Assembly: GCA_035258605.1 (NCBI GenBank) | Contig: DATFXD010000160.1 | Span: forward strand, 1 to 64,000 | Direction: 5' to 3' | Source: AWTP1-13 sp035258605 | GTDB taxonomy: Bacteria > Pseudomonadota > Alphaproteobacteria > Rhizobiales > Hyphomicrobiaceae | Length of the DNA: 64,000 bases | Part shown: positions 8,606 through 16,888 of the stretch, one piece after another | Layout: each line of letters starts with the position of its first letter | Position numbering within the stretch: the stretch's first letter is position 1 | Position numbers and translations under genes: made by a program | The notes under the pieces: generated by a model | Database searches by the model: none | What the model saw: the letters and a program-made list of their open reading frames with translations, nothing else | Told to the model about the DNA's origin: nothing

Positions 8606-8887
8606 ATGCAGGCGAAATGGCAAAACGAGATCATTGCACAGAGCGATCAGACCGAAACGGTGGACGGCTACGTCTATTTCCCGCGCGCGGCCGTGCGCAT
8701 GGACCTGCTGCAGGTCACCGCAAAAACCGCCCACGACCAGCAATGTCCGCACGGCGTGCAGTTCTTTGATCTGGTGCACGGCGATCGCCGCAGCCAGCGC
8801 GCCGCCTGGTCCTACGAGGCGCCGCAAGCGGCGATGCGCTCGGTCGATCACTGGATTGGCTTTTGGAAGGACGTCGACGTGTCGTGA
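8606..8887 (+). CDS. DUF427 family protein
   Basis: A 93-residue cytoplasmic protein of the DUF427 (pfam04248) type. The features seen are the opening strand MQAKWQNEIIAQSD, the TVDGYVYFPRAAVRMDLL segment and the C-terminal region ending in AMRSVDHWIGFWKDVDV. Function is not established for the family. The ATG at 8606 has GGAAGGA eight bases upstream. It sits on the opposite strand between mnmG and mnmE, interrupting an otherwise leftward gene run. Confidence 0.85.
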   Translation: MQAKWQNEIIAQSDQTETVDGYVYFPRAAVRMDLLQVTAKTAHDQQCPHGVQFFDLVHGDRRSQRAAWSYEAPQAAMRSVDHWIGFWKDVDVS

Positions 8888-8946
8888 TCGCTCGAGGGGT
8901 CGTGGCCCCAGCGCCAACCGGTGGCGACCGGCGGGTGGGAGCGCCG

Positions 8947-10305
8947 TCACTTGCCGATGCAGAAGCGCCCGAACACCTGGTCGAGCACCTCTTCCACGTC
9001 GATGGCACCGACCAGGCGGCCCAACGCCTGTGCGGCGCGGCGCAGGTCCTCTGCCCGCAGTTCGACCTCATCCTTGGGGCCGACCAGGAACGCGCTGAGC
9101 CCGGCCTCGCACGCCAACAGCTGCTGGCGGTGCCGGGCCTGCGTCAGCGCCGGCACAGTCTGGTCACCGACCCGCTCAGCGGCGATCCTGGTCAACCGAT
9201 CGATCAGGGCTGACACGCCAAAGCCCGTCAGGGCGGAAATGGCCAAACCGCCCACTTCGCCCGGCACGCCATCGCCGGCGTGGTCAGTGGCAGGGACGAG
9301 GTCGCTCTTATTGAAGAGCACCAGCAGCCGGTCGGCGCCGAGGCCGAGCTCGGCCGGCGGCGGCGTTGCCTGCGGCGCGGCCGCGTCGACCAGCCACAGC
9401 ACGAGATCGGCCGCCCGCATCCGCTCCATCGCCCGCTTGATCCCCACCGCCTCGACCTTGCCGGCGGCCGAGCGCAGCCCGGCGGTATCGCTCAGCACCA
9501 CAGGGAGGCCCGCCAGCTCCAACTTCACTTCGATCACGTCGCGGGTGGTGCCGGGTTCCTCCGACACGATGGCAACATCGCGCCGGGCGAGCGCGTTGAG
9601 CAGGCTCGACTTGCCAACATTGGGTGGGCCCGCCAGCACCACATGCATGCCATCGCGCACCAATTCGCCCCGGTGCCCATCTGCAAGATGGGCGCGCACC
9701 GCCGCAGCGATGGGAGCCGCCTCGGCGCACGCCCGCGCCACCGCATCGACCATCACGTCCGGCTCGTCGGCAAAATCGATGCCGGCTTCCATCAGCGCCA
9801 TGGCCGCCAGTATGCCACCGCGCCAGCCGTTGTAGAGCTGATAGAGCGCCCCCTCGGTTTGGCGCAGGGCCTGCCGCCGCTGTGCCGCGGTTTCGGCATC
9901 GATCAGATCGGCCAGGCCCTCAACGGCGGTGAGGTCGAGTTTGCCGTTCTCAAAGGCACGCCGGGCAAATTCGCCGGGCTCGGCCAACCGGCAGCTGGGC
10001 ATTTGCGCCAAGGCCGCGAACACGCCGCCAACCACCGCGCGCCCGCCATGCACGTGCAGTTCGGCCATGTCCTCGCCGGTTTCGCTGCCTGGGCCCGGGA
10101 ACCACAGGAGCAGGGCGTGGTCCAACACCTCCCCTGTCGCGGGATGGCGCAGCCGGCGCAGCGCCGCAAACCGCGGCCGCGGCCGCGGTGGCGCCATGGC
10201 ATCGAGCACGCCACCGGCCGCCGGGCCGCAGATGCGAATGACGGCGACCCCAGCACGGCCGTGGCCGCTCGACAGGGCAAAGATCGTGGGCTTTGCAATC
10301 TCCAT
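8947..10305 (-). CDS. mnmE: tRNA modification GTPase MnmE (TrmE)
   Basis: GTPase that forms the MnmEG complex modifying tRNA wobble uridines. The 452-residue protein starts MEIAKPTIFALSSG, typical of alphaproteobacterial MnmE, and has the G-domain motifs GPPNVGKSS, EPGTTRD, DTAGLR and NKSD. It ends with the invariant C-terminal FCIGK containing the catalytic cysteine. The frame is open 69 codons further upstream, but that extension lacks family features and overlaps the divergent thioredoxin-domain gene. Confidence 0.96.
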   Translation of the reverse strand: MEIAKPTIFALSSGHGRAGVAVIRICGPAAGGVLDAMAPPRPRPRFAALRRLRHPATGEVLDHALLLWFPGPGSETGEDMAELHVHGGRAVVGGVFAALAQMPSCRLAEPGEFARRAFENGKLDLTAVEGLADLIDAETAAQRRQALRQTEGALYQLYNGWRGGILAAMALMEAGIDFADEPDVMVDAVARACAEAAPIAAAVRAHLADGHRGELVRDGMHVVLAGPPNVGKSSLLNALARRDVAIVSEEPGTTRDVIEVKLELAGLPVVLSDTAGLRSAAGKVEAVGIKRAMERMRAADLVLWLVDAAAPQATPPPAELGLGADRLLVLFNKSDLVPATDHAGDGVPGEVGGLAISALTGFGVSALIDRLTRIAAERVGDQTVPALTQARHRQQLLACEAGLSAFLVGPKDEVELRAEDLRRAAQALGRLVGAIDVEEVLDQVFGRFCIGK

Positions 10306-10393
10306 TCCGGCGCCCGCCTTGGTGCGCTTTGCCTTCTTGAAGCGATCCGCCTCGGCTATGATCAGCGAGGCCACGCACAGAAAGTCCCAATCG

Positions 10394-12448
10394 ATGAGCG
10401 AGAACCGGCTCGCCCGCGAGGTTAGCCCGTACCTGCTGCAACACAAGGACAACCCGGTCCATTGGTGGGCTTGGGGACCGGAGGCGCTGGCGGAAGCCAA
10501 GGCCACCGGCAAGCCGATCCTGCTGTCGGTCGGTTATGCGGCCTGCCATTGGTGCCACGTGATGGCGCACGAAAGCTTTGAGGATCCTGCCACGGCGGCG
10601 GTGATGAACGAGCTGTTCGTCAATATCAAGGTCGACCGCGAGGAGCGGCCTGATATCGATGCCATCTACATGCGCGCGTTGCACAACCTGGGCGAACAGG
10701 GCGGCTGGCCGCTGACCATGTTTCTCGACGCCGAGGCGCGGCCGTTTTGGGGCGGCACCTACTTTCCACCCGAGCCGCGCTATGGCCGGCCGGGCTTTAC
10801 TGGCGTGCTGCGCGAGGTCGCGCGCACCTATCGAGAGGAGCCCGACAAGGTCCGTCACAATGCCGAGCTGCTGCTCACGGCGCTGACGGCCAAGGAGCAG
10901 GCGACGGCCTCGGCGGTCATCACCGACGCTACCCTCGCCGACCTGTCGAGCAGGCTCGCGGGCGCCGTCGATGCCCGCTACGGCGGTTTGAAGGGGGCAC
11001 CGAAATTTCCCCAATGGAGCGTGTTCTGGTTGCTGTGGCGCTGCGCCATTCGCTACGGCAACACGGCGGCGAGGCTCGCCGTCGATACCACGCTCACTCA
11101 GATGTGCCAGGGCGGCATCTATGACCATCTGGGCGGCGGCTTTGCACGCTACGCCGTCGACGAACGCTGGTTGGTGCCGCATTTTGAAAAGATGCTCTAC
11201 GACAACGCGCTGCTGACCGACCTGCTGTGCGAGGCGGTGCGCGAGACCGGCAATCCGCTCTATGCCCAGCGCATCGACGAAACGGTCGGCTGGCTGTTGC
11301 GCGAGATGGTGGCCGAGGGCGGCGCCTTTGCCGCCTCGCTCGACGCCGACTCGGAGGGCGAAGAGGGTAAGTTCTACGTCTGGTCCAAGGCCGAGATCGT
11401 GGCGGTGTTGGGCGAGGCCGATGCCGAGGTGTTCGCGGCTGCCTACGACGTCAGCGACGGCGGCAACTGGGACGGTCATACTATTCTCAACCGTCTGTCG
11501 AACCCGATGTTGGGTCGCCCGGCCGACGAAAAAGTGCTGCGCGAGTTGCGCGGCAAGCTGCTGGCGCGCCGTCAAGAGCGCATTCGCCCCGGTTGGGACG
11601 ACAAGGTGCTGGCCGACTGGAACGGCCTCATGATCGCCGCGTTGGTGCATGCCGCCAAGGTCATGGACCGGCCCGAGTGGCTGACAGCGGCGGCACGCGC
11701 CTTCCATTTTGTGCTGCAAGACATGGAGGTCGGCGGCCGGCTGATGCACTGCCATCGCGCCGGCCAGGCGCGCGCACTCGCCACCGCCAGCGACTATGCC
11801 AACATGATCTGGGCGGCGTTGCGGTTGTTCGAGGCGACCAACGAAGCAGCGTTTCTGACGGCGGCGGAACGTTGGTGTGCGGCGCTCGACCAGCACCACT
11901 GGGTCGACGGTGTCGGCGGCTACGCCTTCACCGCCGACGATACCCCAGACGTGATCGTGCGCCTGCGCGGCGCCCAGGACGATGCCACACCCAACGCCAA
12001 TGCGGTGATGGTGTCGAACCTGGTGGCGCTGTTCCTACTCACGGGTAAAACCGGGTGTCTCGAGCGTGCGCGGGCGATCCCCGAAGCATTCGCCGCCGAT
12101 CTCGCCCGGAGCGCCGTCGGCCACTGCGGACTGCTGGCGGCAGCCGTCGATTTGCTGGCGCCGCAGCACGTCGTCATCATCAAGACCGGGTCCGACCCGG
12201 AGGCGGAGCGCCTGGCGCGCGCGCCCTTACGGCTGTCGCTTCCCGGCGCGGTGCAGCAGGTCGTCCCTGTCGGTCAGACGCCGGCTGCAGGACCCTTGGC
12301 AGGCAAAACCCCGGACGGGCAAAGGTCGACCGCCTATGCCTGCATCGGGCCACAGTGCTCGGCCCCGGTCACCGACGCCGAAGACCTGCTGGCTCTGCTG
12401 CGCACGCAGCGCGCCGCCGCTGGCGAACCGTTATCCACAGTGGATTGA
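10394..12448 (+). CDS. Thioredoxin-domain protein of the YyaL/SPATA20 family
   Basis: A 684-residue protein with an N-terminal thioredoxin-like domain carrying CHWC at 51-54 and the family signature NIKVDREERPDID at about 77-89, followed by a long alpha/alpha-barrel region resembling six-hairpin glycosidases. Homologues are widespread (YyaL, human SPATA20) but their biochemical role is unsettled. The ATG at 10394 gives the conserved opening SENRLAREVSPYLLQHKDNP. It is divergent from mnmE with only 88 bases between the start codons, so their promoters must be close or overlap. A perfect DnaA-box sequence lies in its last codons. Confidence 0.93.
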   Translation: MSENRLAREVSPYLLQHKDNPVHWWAWGPEALAEAKATGKPILLSVGYAACHWCHVMAHESFEDPATAAVMNELFVNIKVDREERPDIDAIYMRALHNLGEQGGWPLTMFLDAEARPFWGGTYFPPEPRYGRPGFTGVLREVARTYREEPDKVRHNAELLLTALTAKEQATASAVITDATLADLSSRLAGAVDARYGGLKGAPKFPQWSVFWLLWRCAIRYGNTAARLAVDTTLTQMCQGGIYDHLGGGFARYAVDERWLVPHFEKMLYDNALLTDLLCEAVRETGNPLYAQRIDETVGWLLREMVAEGGAFAASLDADSEGEEGKFYVWSKAEIVAVLGEADAEVFAAAYDVSDGGNWDGHTILNRLSNPMLGRPADEKVLRELRGKLLARRQERIRPGWDDKVLADWNGLMIAALVHAAKVMDRPEWLTAAARAFHFVLQDMEVGGRLMHCHRAGQARALATASDYANMIWAALRLFEATNEAAFLTAAERWCAALDQHHWVDGVGGYAFTADDTPDVIVRLRGAQDDATPNANAVMVSNLVALFLLTGKTGCLERARAIPEAFAADLARSAVGHCGLLAAAVDLLAPQHVVIIKTGSDPEAERLARAPLRLSLPGAVQQVVPVGQTPAAGPLAGKTPDGQRSTAYACIGPQCSAPVTDAEDLLALLRTQRAAAGEPLSTVD
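12431..12439 (+). promoter_or_regulatory. DnaA-box sequence inside the 3' end of a gene
   Basis: TTATCCACA, the perfect 9-mer DnaA box, occurs in the final codons of the YyaL-family gene, about 4 kb from the putative origin gap. The coding context may explain it by chance; function is unproven. Confidence 0.4.
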
Positions 12449-12542
12449 CGACATCAGGAAATAGGATCGCCTCTTGACCGTTGTGGCTGCGACCCGGGCC
12501 GGCAGCCCGTCCCACCGAAGCCCCTCCGGGTCATCGGCTTGA

Positions 12543-12594
12543 CGGCATCCTGGCTTTGTCCCGCGTCCCTGTTGTCTTGCGTTCCAGGATGCCG
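12543..12594. repeat. 11-bp inverted repeat between convergent genes
   Basis: CGGCATCCTGG (12543-12553) is perfectly complementary to CCAGGATGCCG (12584-12594), with a 30-base spacer. It lies between the convergent YyaL-family and acetyltransferase genes and could form a long hairpin, but no T-run follows on either strand. Confidence 0.6.
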
Positions 12595-12600
12595 CTTGCC

Positions 12601-12638
12601 CGCCGATCAGCGCTGGGCCCGCCGATCAGCGCTGGGCC
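12601..12638. repeat. Two tandem copies of a 19-bp unit
   Basis: CGCCGATCAGCGCTGGGCC is repeated exactly twice, at 12601-12619 and 12620-12638. The right copy contains the stop codon of the acetyltransferase gene at 12626, so the duplication copied the 3' end of that gene. Confidence 0.85.
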
Positions 12639-13339
12639 CGGTGGGCCGCGATGCACGCGCTCAGCCGCCGCCGCTGCCGGCCGTCAGCATCAAAATTGTC
12701 GGGACCGAGCCACTGACGATAGGCGCGCGCCAGGGCCGGCCAGTCGCCGTCGATGATCGAGAACCAGGCGGTATCACGGTTGCGGCCTTTGTAGACGATC
12801 GCCTGGCGGAACAGCCCCTCGTACTGGAAGCCCAGCCGCAGCGCCGCTGCCCGCGAGGGCGCATTGAGGCTGTCGCACTTCCATTCATAGCGCCGGTACC
12901 CGAGGTCATCGAACACGCGCTGCATCATTAGGAACATGGCCTCGGTCGCCGCCGGTGTCCGCTGCAGCAGGGGTGAATAGTTGATGCTGCCGACTTCGAT
13001 CACGCCCTGCGCCGGCTCGATGCGCATGAAGGTCGCCACGCCCACCGCCCGGTCGGTCTTGGCGTCGATGATGGCATGAAACAGGGGATCATCGGCGGCT
13101 GCCACCTGCTCGAGCCAGGCCTGGTAGGCGGCGAGCGTCGCAAACGGCTCTTGCGCCAGATAGGTCCAGTTGCGCCGCTCGGCATCCCGCGCATTGGCGG
13201 CGAACAATTCGGCGGCATGGCGGGCGGGCAGCAAGGGCTCGACCCGGCAGAAGGTGCCGACCATCGCCGTGCGTGGCGGTCGTGGCCGCGCCGTCCAATG
13301 CGGCAGGGGCCTGCCGATGGGCTGCGTCAGGTCGGCCAT
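12626..13339 (-). CDS. GNAT family N-acetyltransferase (RimJ/RimL-like)
   Basis: A 237-residue acetyltransferase with a RimL-like fold. Visible segments are RVEPLLPARHAAELFAA at the start of the domain, the strand VGVATFMRIEPAQGVIEVGSI, and NAPSRAAALRLGFQYEGLFR, which is the C-terminal acetyl-CoA-binding and beta-bulge region. The substrate could be a ribosomal protein N-terminus, an amino acid or an antibiotic; the sequence does not decide. It lies just downstream of rho in the same direction. Confidence 0.88.
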   Translation of the reverse strand: MADLTQPIGRPLPHWTARPRPPRTAMVGTFCRVEPLLPARHAAELFAANARDAERRNWTYLAQEPFATLAAYQAWLEQVAAADDPLFHAIIDAKTDRAVGVATFMRIEPAQGVIEVGSINYSPLLQRTPAATEAMFLMMQRVFDDLGYRRYEWKCDSLNAPSRAAALRLGFQYEGLFRQAIVYKGRNRDTAWFSIIDGDWPALARAYRQWLGPDNFDADGRQRRRLSACIAAHRAQR

Positions 13340-13399
13340 CTCTTCAATGTCCCGTCACGGCCGCCGGCGGCGCAACAGGCCACCGGTCCGGCGTTTGGC

Positions 13400-14686
13400 T
13401 TAGTTCTTGCCCGTGCTCATCGAGTTGAAGAACTCACCGTTGGTCTTGGTGGAGCGCAGCTTGTCGACCAAGAACTCGATGGCATCCATGGTGCCCATCG
13501 GATTGAGGATGCGGCGGAGCACATACATCTTTTTGAGCTGGTCGTTCGGCACCAGCAGCTCTTCCTTGCGCGTGCCGGAACGGGCGATGTCGATGGCTGG
13601 AAACACGCGTTTGTCGGATACCTTGCGGTCGAGCACGATCTCGGAGTTGCCGGTGCCCTTGAACTCCTCGAAGATCACCTCATCCATGCGGCTGCCGGTG
13701 TCGATCAGGGCGGTGGCAATGATGGTGAGCGAGCCGCCCTCCTCGATGTTGCGGGCGGCGCCGAAAAAGCGCTTCGGCCGTTGCAGGGCATTGGAGTCGA
13801 CGCCGCCGGTGAGCACCTTGCCCGAGCTCGGCACCACGGTATTGTAGGCGCGGCCCAGGCGGGTAATCGAATCGAGCAGGATCACCACATCGCGCTTGTG
13901 CTCGACCAGCCGCTTAGCCTTTTCGATCACCATCTCCGACACCTGCACGTGGCGGGTGGCCGGCTCATCGAAGGTCGAGGAGATCACCTCGCCCTTGACC
14001 GAGCGCTGCATATCCGTGACCTCTTCGGGCCGCTCATCGATCAGCAGCACGATCAGGTAGCACTCGGGATGGTTGGCCGAGATCGAGTGGGCGATGTTCT
14101 GCAGCAGCACCGTCTTGCCGGTGCGTGGCTGCGCCACGATCAGCGCGCGTTGGCCCTTGCCAAGCGGGGAGACGATGTCGATCACCCGCGCCGACAGATC
14201 CTTGATGGTGGGGTCCTCGATTTCCATCCGCAACCATTTGGTGGGATAGAGCGGGGTGAGGTTGTCGAAGTGCACCTTATGGCGCTGCTTCTCGGGATCC
14301 TCGAAGTTGATCTTGTTGACCTTGAGCAGCGCAAAATAGCGCTCGCCTTCCTTCGGGCTGCGGATCTGACCTTCAACGGTGTCGCCCGAGCGCAGCGCAA
14401 AGCGCCGGATCTGCGAGGGTGAAACGTAGATGTCGTCGGGCCCTGGCAGATAGTTGGCATCGGGGGAACGCAGGAAGCCGAACCCGTCCTGCAGCACCTC
14501 CATCACGCCGGTGCCAATGATCTCTGTTTCTTTGGCCGCCAGCTGTTTGAGGATGGCGAACATCAGCTCCTGCTTGCGCATGGCGCTGGCGTTTTCGACC
14601 CCGGCCTCCTCGGCGAAGCTCAACAGCTCCGTCGGGGTTTTGACCTTGAGGTCCTGAAGCTTCATCTCCTTGACAATGTCTTGCAT
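13400..14686 (-). CDS. rho: Transcription termination factor Rho
   Basis: Hexameric RNA helicase that ends transcription at Rho-dependent sites. The 428-residue protein has the N-terminal Rho domain, the cold-shock-like RNA-binding fold (about 57-125, DGFGFLRS), the P-loop AQPRTGKT at 185-192 and the Walker B region VILLDSITRLGRAYN. The C-terminal R-loop region is intact. ATG 14686 is used; MKLQDLK at 14665 resembles the start of many homologues but has its Shine-Dalgarno bases immediately adjacent. Location next to hemJ and hemE is typical of the alphaproteobacterial origin region. Confidence 0.97.
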   Translation of the reverse strand: MQDIVKEMKLQDLKVKTPTELLSFAEEAGVENASAMRKQELMFAILKQLAAKETEIIGTGVMEVLQDGFGFLRSPDANYLPGPDDIYVSPSQIRRFALRSGDTVEGQIRSPKEGERYFALLKVNKINFEDPEKQRHKVHFDNLTPLYPTKWLRMEIEDPTIKDLSARVIDIVSPLGKGQRALIVAQPRTGKTVLLQNIAHSISANHPECYLIVLLIDERPEEVTDMQRSVKGEVISSTFDEPATRHVQVSEMVIEKAKRLVEHKRDVVILLDSITRLGRAYNTVVPSSGKVLTGGVDSNALQRPKRFFGAARNIEEGGSLTIIATALIDTGSRMDEVIFEEFKGTGNSEIVLDRKVSDKRVFPAIDIARSGTRKEELLVPNDQLKKMYVLRRILNPMGTMDAIEFLVDKLRSTKTNGEFFNSMSTGKN

Positions 14687-14991
14687 GGGAAACTCTTGGG
14701 TAGGGGCTAAGCGCTGTAGCGGTGGGATGACGGAAATCGCAGCGCCAGAAGGGGAGGGGTGCGGAAGTTCAATTCCGGGAATGTCCGGCCCTCGGTAGCG
14801 ACGAGCGCCTCGCGAAGGCCCCGCCCGCGCGCCGAGAAGGGCGACAAGCGGTGACGAATCGCTTTATAGCAGGTCGGCGGGAAAAGTAAAAGAGCCAGCG
14901 CATTGCCAATGCGAGATCTGTCACGCGTTGCAGCAATCCCACCCGCCATGTCGGCCACCAGGGACCCGGGCTGGGGATCCACCGGCCAGCT
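14687..14991. other. rho leader / promoter region
   Basis: About 300 bases upstream of rho, ending at the hemJ stop codon. Long rho leaders are common because rho is autoregulated, but I see no specific attenuator or gene in this stretch. Confidence 0.5.
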
Positions 14992-15414
14992 TCAAAACGG
15001 CTTCACCACCACCAGCACCACGATGGCGACCATCAGCACGGTCGGCACCTCGTTCATGACCCGATAGAATGCCGCCCGATGCTGGTTGCGATCGTCAGCG
15101 AATGCCTTGCGCCAGAAGCTGAGCGCATGGTGGTAACCGGTCAGCAGCACCACCACCAGCACCTTGGCCACCAGCCAACCGTCCCGGTACATGCCCGCCT
15201 GCCAGGCGAGCAGGGGTCCGCTGATCCACACCACGACCATGGCGGGGTTCATGATGCTGCGCAGCAACCGGCGTTCCATCACCTTCAACGTCTGGGAGGT
15301 GGCCGAACCCGGTGCGGCCTCGGCGTGATAGACGTAAAGGCGGGGCAGATAGAGGAGCCCGGCCATCCACGAGATGACCGCCACCAGGTGCAGCGCCTTG
15401 AGCCAAAGCAGCAT
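14992..15414 (-). CDS. hemJ: Protoporphyrinogen IX oxidase HemJ
   Basis: Integral membrane enzyme that oxidises protoporphyrinogen IX to protoporphyrin IX in haem synthesis. It has 140 residues and four predicted membrane helices: ALHLVAVISWMAGLLYLPRL, SIMNPAMVVVWISGPLLAW, WLVAKVLVVVLLTGYHHAL and VPTVLMVAIVVLVVVKPF. Histidines in the first and third helices fit the haem-binding sites known in the family. The ATG at 15414 overlaps the hemE stop by one base (TGATG), consistent with a hemE-hemJ operon. Confidence 0.95.
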   Translation of the reverse strand: MLLWLKALHLVAVISWMAGLLYLPRLYVYHAEAAPGSATSQTLKVMERRLLRSIMNPAMVVVWISGPLLAWQAGMYRDGWLVAKVLVVVLLTGYHHALSFWRKAFADDRNQHRAAFYRVMNEVPTVLMVAIVVLVVVKPF

Positions 15415-16475
15415 CAAGTTGCCCTCGGCACGGGGGCTGCGCCGCGCACCAGATCAACCAGAAGCGCCACATTATCGGGCGGGGTCTCCGGCACGATGCC
15501 GTGCCCGAGATTGAACACGAACCGCCGGCCGGCCATCGCTGCGAGGATCTCCTCGATGCGCTCTTTCAGGGCCGTGCCGCCGGCCACCAGCAGCAGCGGA
15601 TCGAGATTGCCCTGTACGGTGACGCTGGCGCTTAAGCGATCGGCCATCACCGCCAATGGGATGGTGGTGTCGCACCCCACGCCATCGACCCCGGTGGCGG
15701 CAACGTAGTCGTCGACGCGGCTGCCGGCGCCGCGTGGAAAGCCGATGATCGGCAGCCCCGGATGCCGGGCCTTGAGCGCGCGCACGATGCGTTGCGTCGG
15801 TGCCACGACCCAGCGCGCAAATTCACCATCGGGCAGACTGCCGGCCCAGCTGTCGAAGATCTGCACGACATCGGCCCCGGCGTCGACCTGCCCCGCCAGG
15901 TAATCGATCGACACCTCCGACAAAAGATCGACAAGCGCCTGGAAGGAGCGCGGATCCTGGTAGGCCCACAGTCTGGCATCGGCCTGATCGGGCGAGCCGC
16001 GCCCGCCGACCATGTAGGTTGCAACCGTCCACGGCGCACCACAAAAGCCGATGAGGGTTGTTGCATGGGGGAGGTCCTGCCTGAGCCGCGCCACGGTCTC
16101 GAACACGCGTGCGAAGGTGGGCCGAGTCGCACTGGCCCGCAAGCGACCGAGATCGGACGCCGACCGGATCGGATCGAGCCTTGGTCCTTCGCCTTCGAGG
16201 AAGCGCACCGACTGGCCGAGCGCGTCCGGCACCACCAGAATGTCGGAGAACAGGATCGCCGCATCAAAGCCGTAGCGGCGGATCGGCTGCAAGGTCACTT
16301 CGGCAGCGCGTTCGGGATCGTAGCACAGGTCGAGGAAGCTTCCCGCTTCAGCTCTGAGCGCGCGGTACTCCGGCAGGTAGCGACCGGCTTGCCGCATCAG
16401 CCAAACCGGCGGCGGGGACAGCGCCTCGCCGGCGAGTACCCGCAGCAGACGACGGTACGCGATCGATGGCGTCAT
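15414..16475 (-). CDS. hemE: Uroporphyrinogen decarboxylase
   Basis: Decarboxylates uroporphyrinogen III to coproporphyrinogen III. The 353-residue protein has the substrate-binding signature RQAGRYLPEYR at 28-38, the catalytic-aspartate region FDAAILFSDILV and the GFCGAPWT segment. The ATG at 16475 gives MTPSIAYRRLLRVL; the frame is open 31 codons further into the putative origin gap, but that extension is AT-rich and unlike the family. hemE borders the replication origin in Caulobacter and Rickettsia. Confidence 0.97.
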   Translation of the reverse strand: MTPSIAYRRLLRVLAGEALSPPPVWLMRQAGRYLPEYRALRAEAGSFLDLCYDPERAAEVTLQPIRRYGFDAAILFSDILVVPDALGQSVRFLEGEGPRLDPIRSASDLGRLRASATRPTFARVFETVARLRQDLPHATTLIGFCGAPWTVATYMVGGRGSPDQADARLWAYQDPRSFQALVDLLSEVSIDYLAGQVDAGADVVQIFDSWAGSLPDGEFARWVVAPTQRIVRALKARHPGLPIIGFPRGAGSRVDDYVAATGVDGVGCDTTIPLAVMADRLSASVTVQGNLDPLLLVAGGTALKERIEEILAAMAGRRFVFNLGHGIVPETPPDNVALLVDLVRGAAPVPRAT

Positions 16476-16888
16476 GGCGCTGTCCAAACGTTTTATAAAG
16501 GCTAATGGATCAAAGATTATTATTGAAGCTCTTGGCCCCTGGATTGCGCTTATTGGTCCCAAAACCATAGCATCTGCACAGATTACCAGCGCAAGGGACG
16601 TGGGCGACCAGCGCTAGCGTGCCGCGGCGGCGCCGGACCACAAGGCGCATAGCGGCTTGAAGACAAAGGCCTGAATCGGAGGGTGCCGATACTAGGCGAT
16701 CCTGGTAACATGTTGATTGTTGCTGCATGGGTCCGACAAATCGATGCTGTCCCCGGGGAAGGGCATCGGGCCCTCTGGCTGTCCCGGCGCGGCTTCCTGT
16801 GGGCGGATCTGTTGATGGCGTGTGCCCGCTGGGTACAAACTGGCACCTCAACCCGATCGGGCGAAACCACCACCCGTGTTATCCACAC
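16476..16888. other. Putative chromosomal replication origin (hemE/RP001 gap)
   Basis: This 413-base gap separates leftward hemE from the rightward PPDK-regulator (RP001/DUF299) gene, the same position as the Caulobacter crescentus and Rickettsia origin. It contains an AT-rich patch near 16490-16570 (for example GATTATTATTG), a perfect DnaA box at 16879-16887 and, on the minus strand at 16504-16512, TGATCCATT, a partial match to the Caulobacter origin G-box TGATCCACA. One CcrM-type GAATC lies at 16673-16677. No paired TTAA CtrA motif is obvious. Gene direction flips here, as expected at an origin. Only one perfect DnaA box is a weakness. Confidence 0.7.
16879..16887 (+). promoter_or_regulatory. 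DnaA box, perfect 9-mer
   Basis: TTATCCACA ends one base before the ATG of the PPDK-regulator gene, inside the putative origin gap. Bound DnaA here would cover the start region of that gene and could couple its expression to replication initiation. Confidence 0.72.

Noticed and set aside
9950..11899. 649-codon minus-strand frame opposite the YyaL-family gene
   Set aside because: Antisense shadow; the plus-strand protein has clear CHWC and family motifs.
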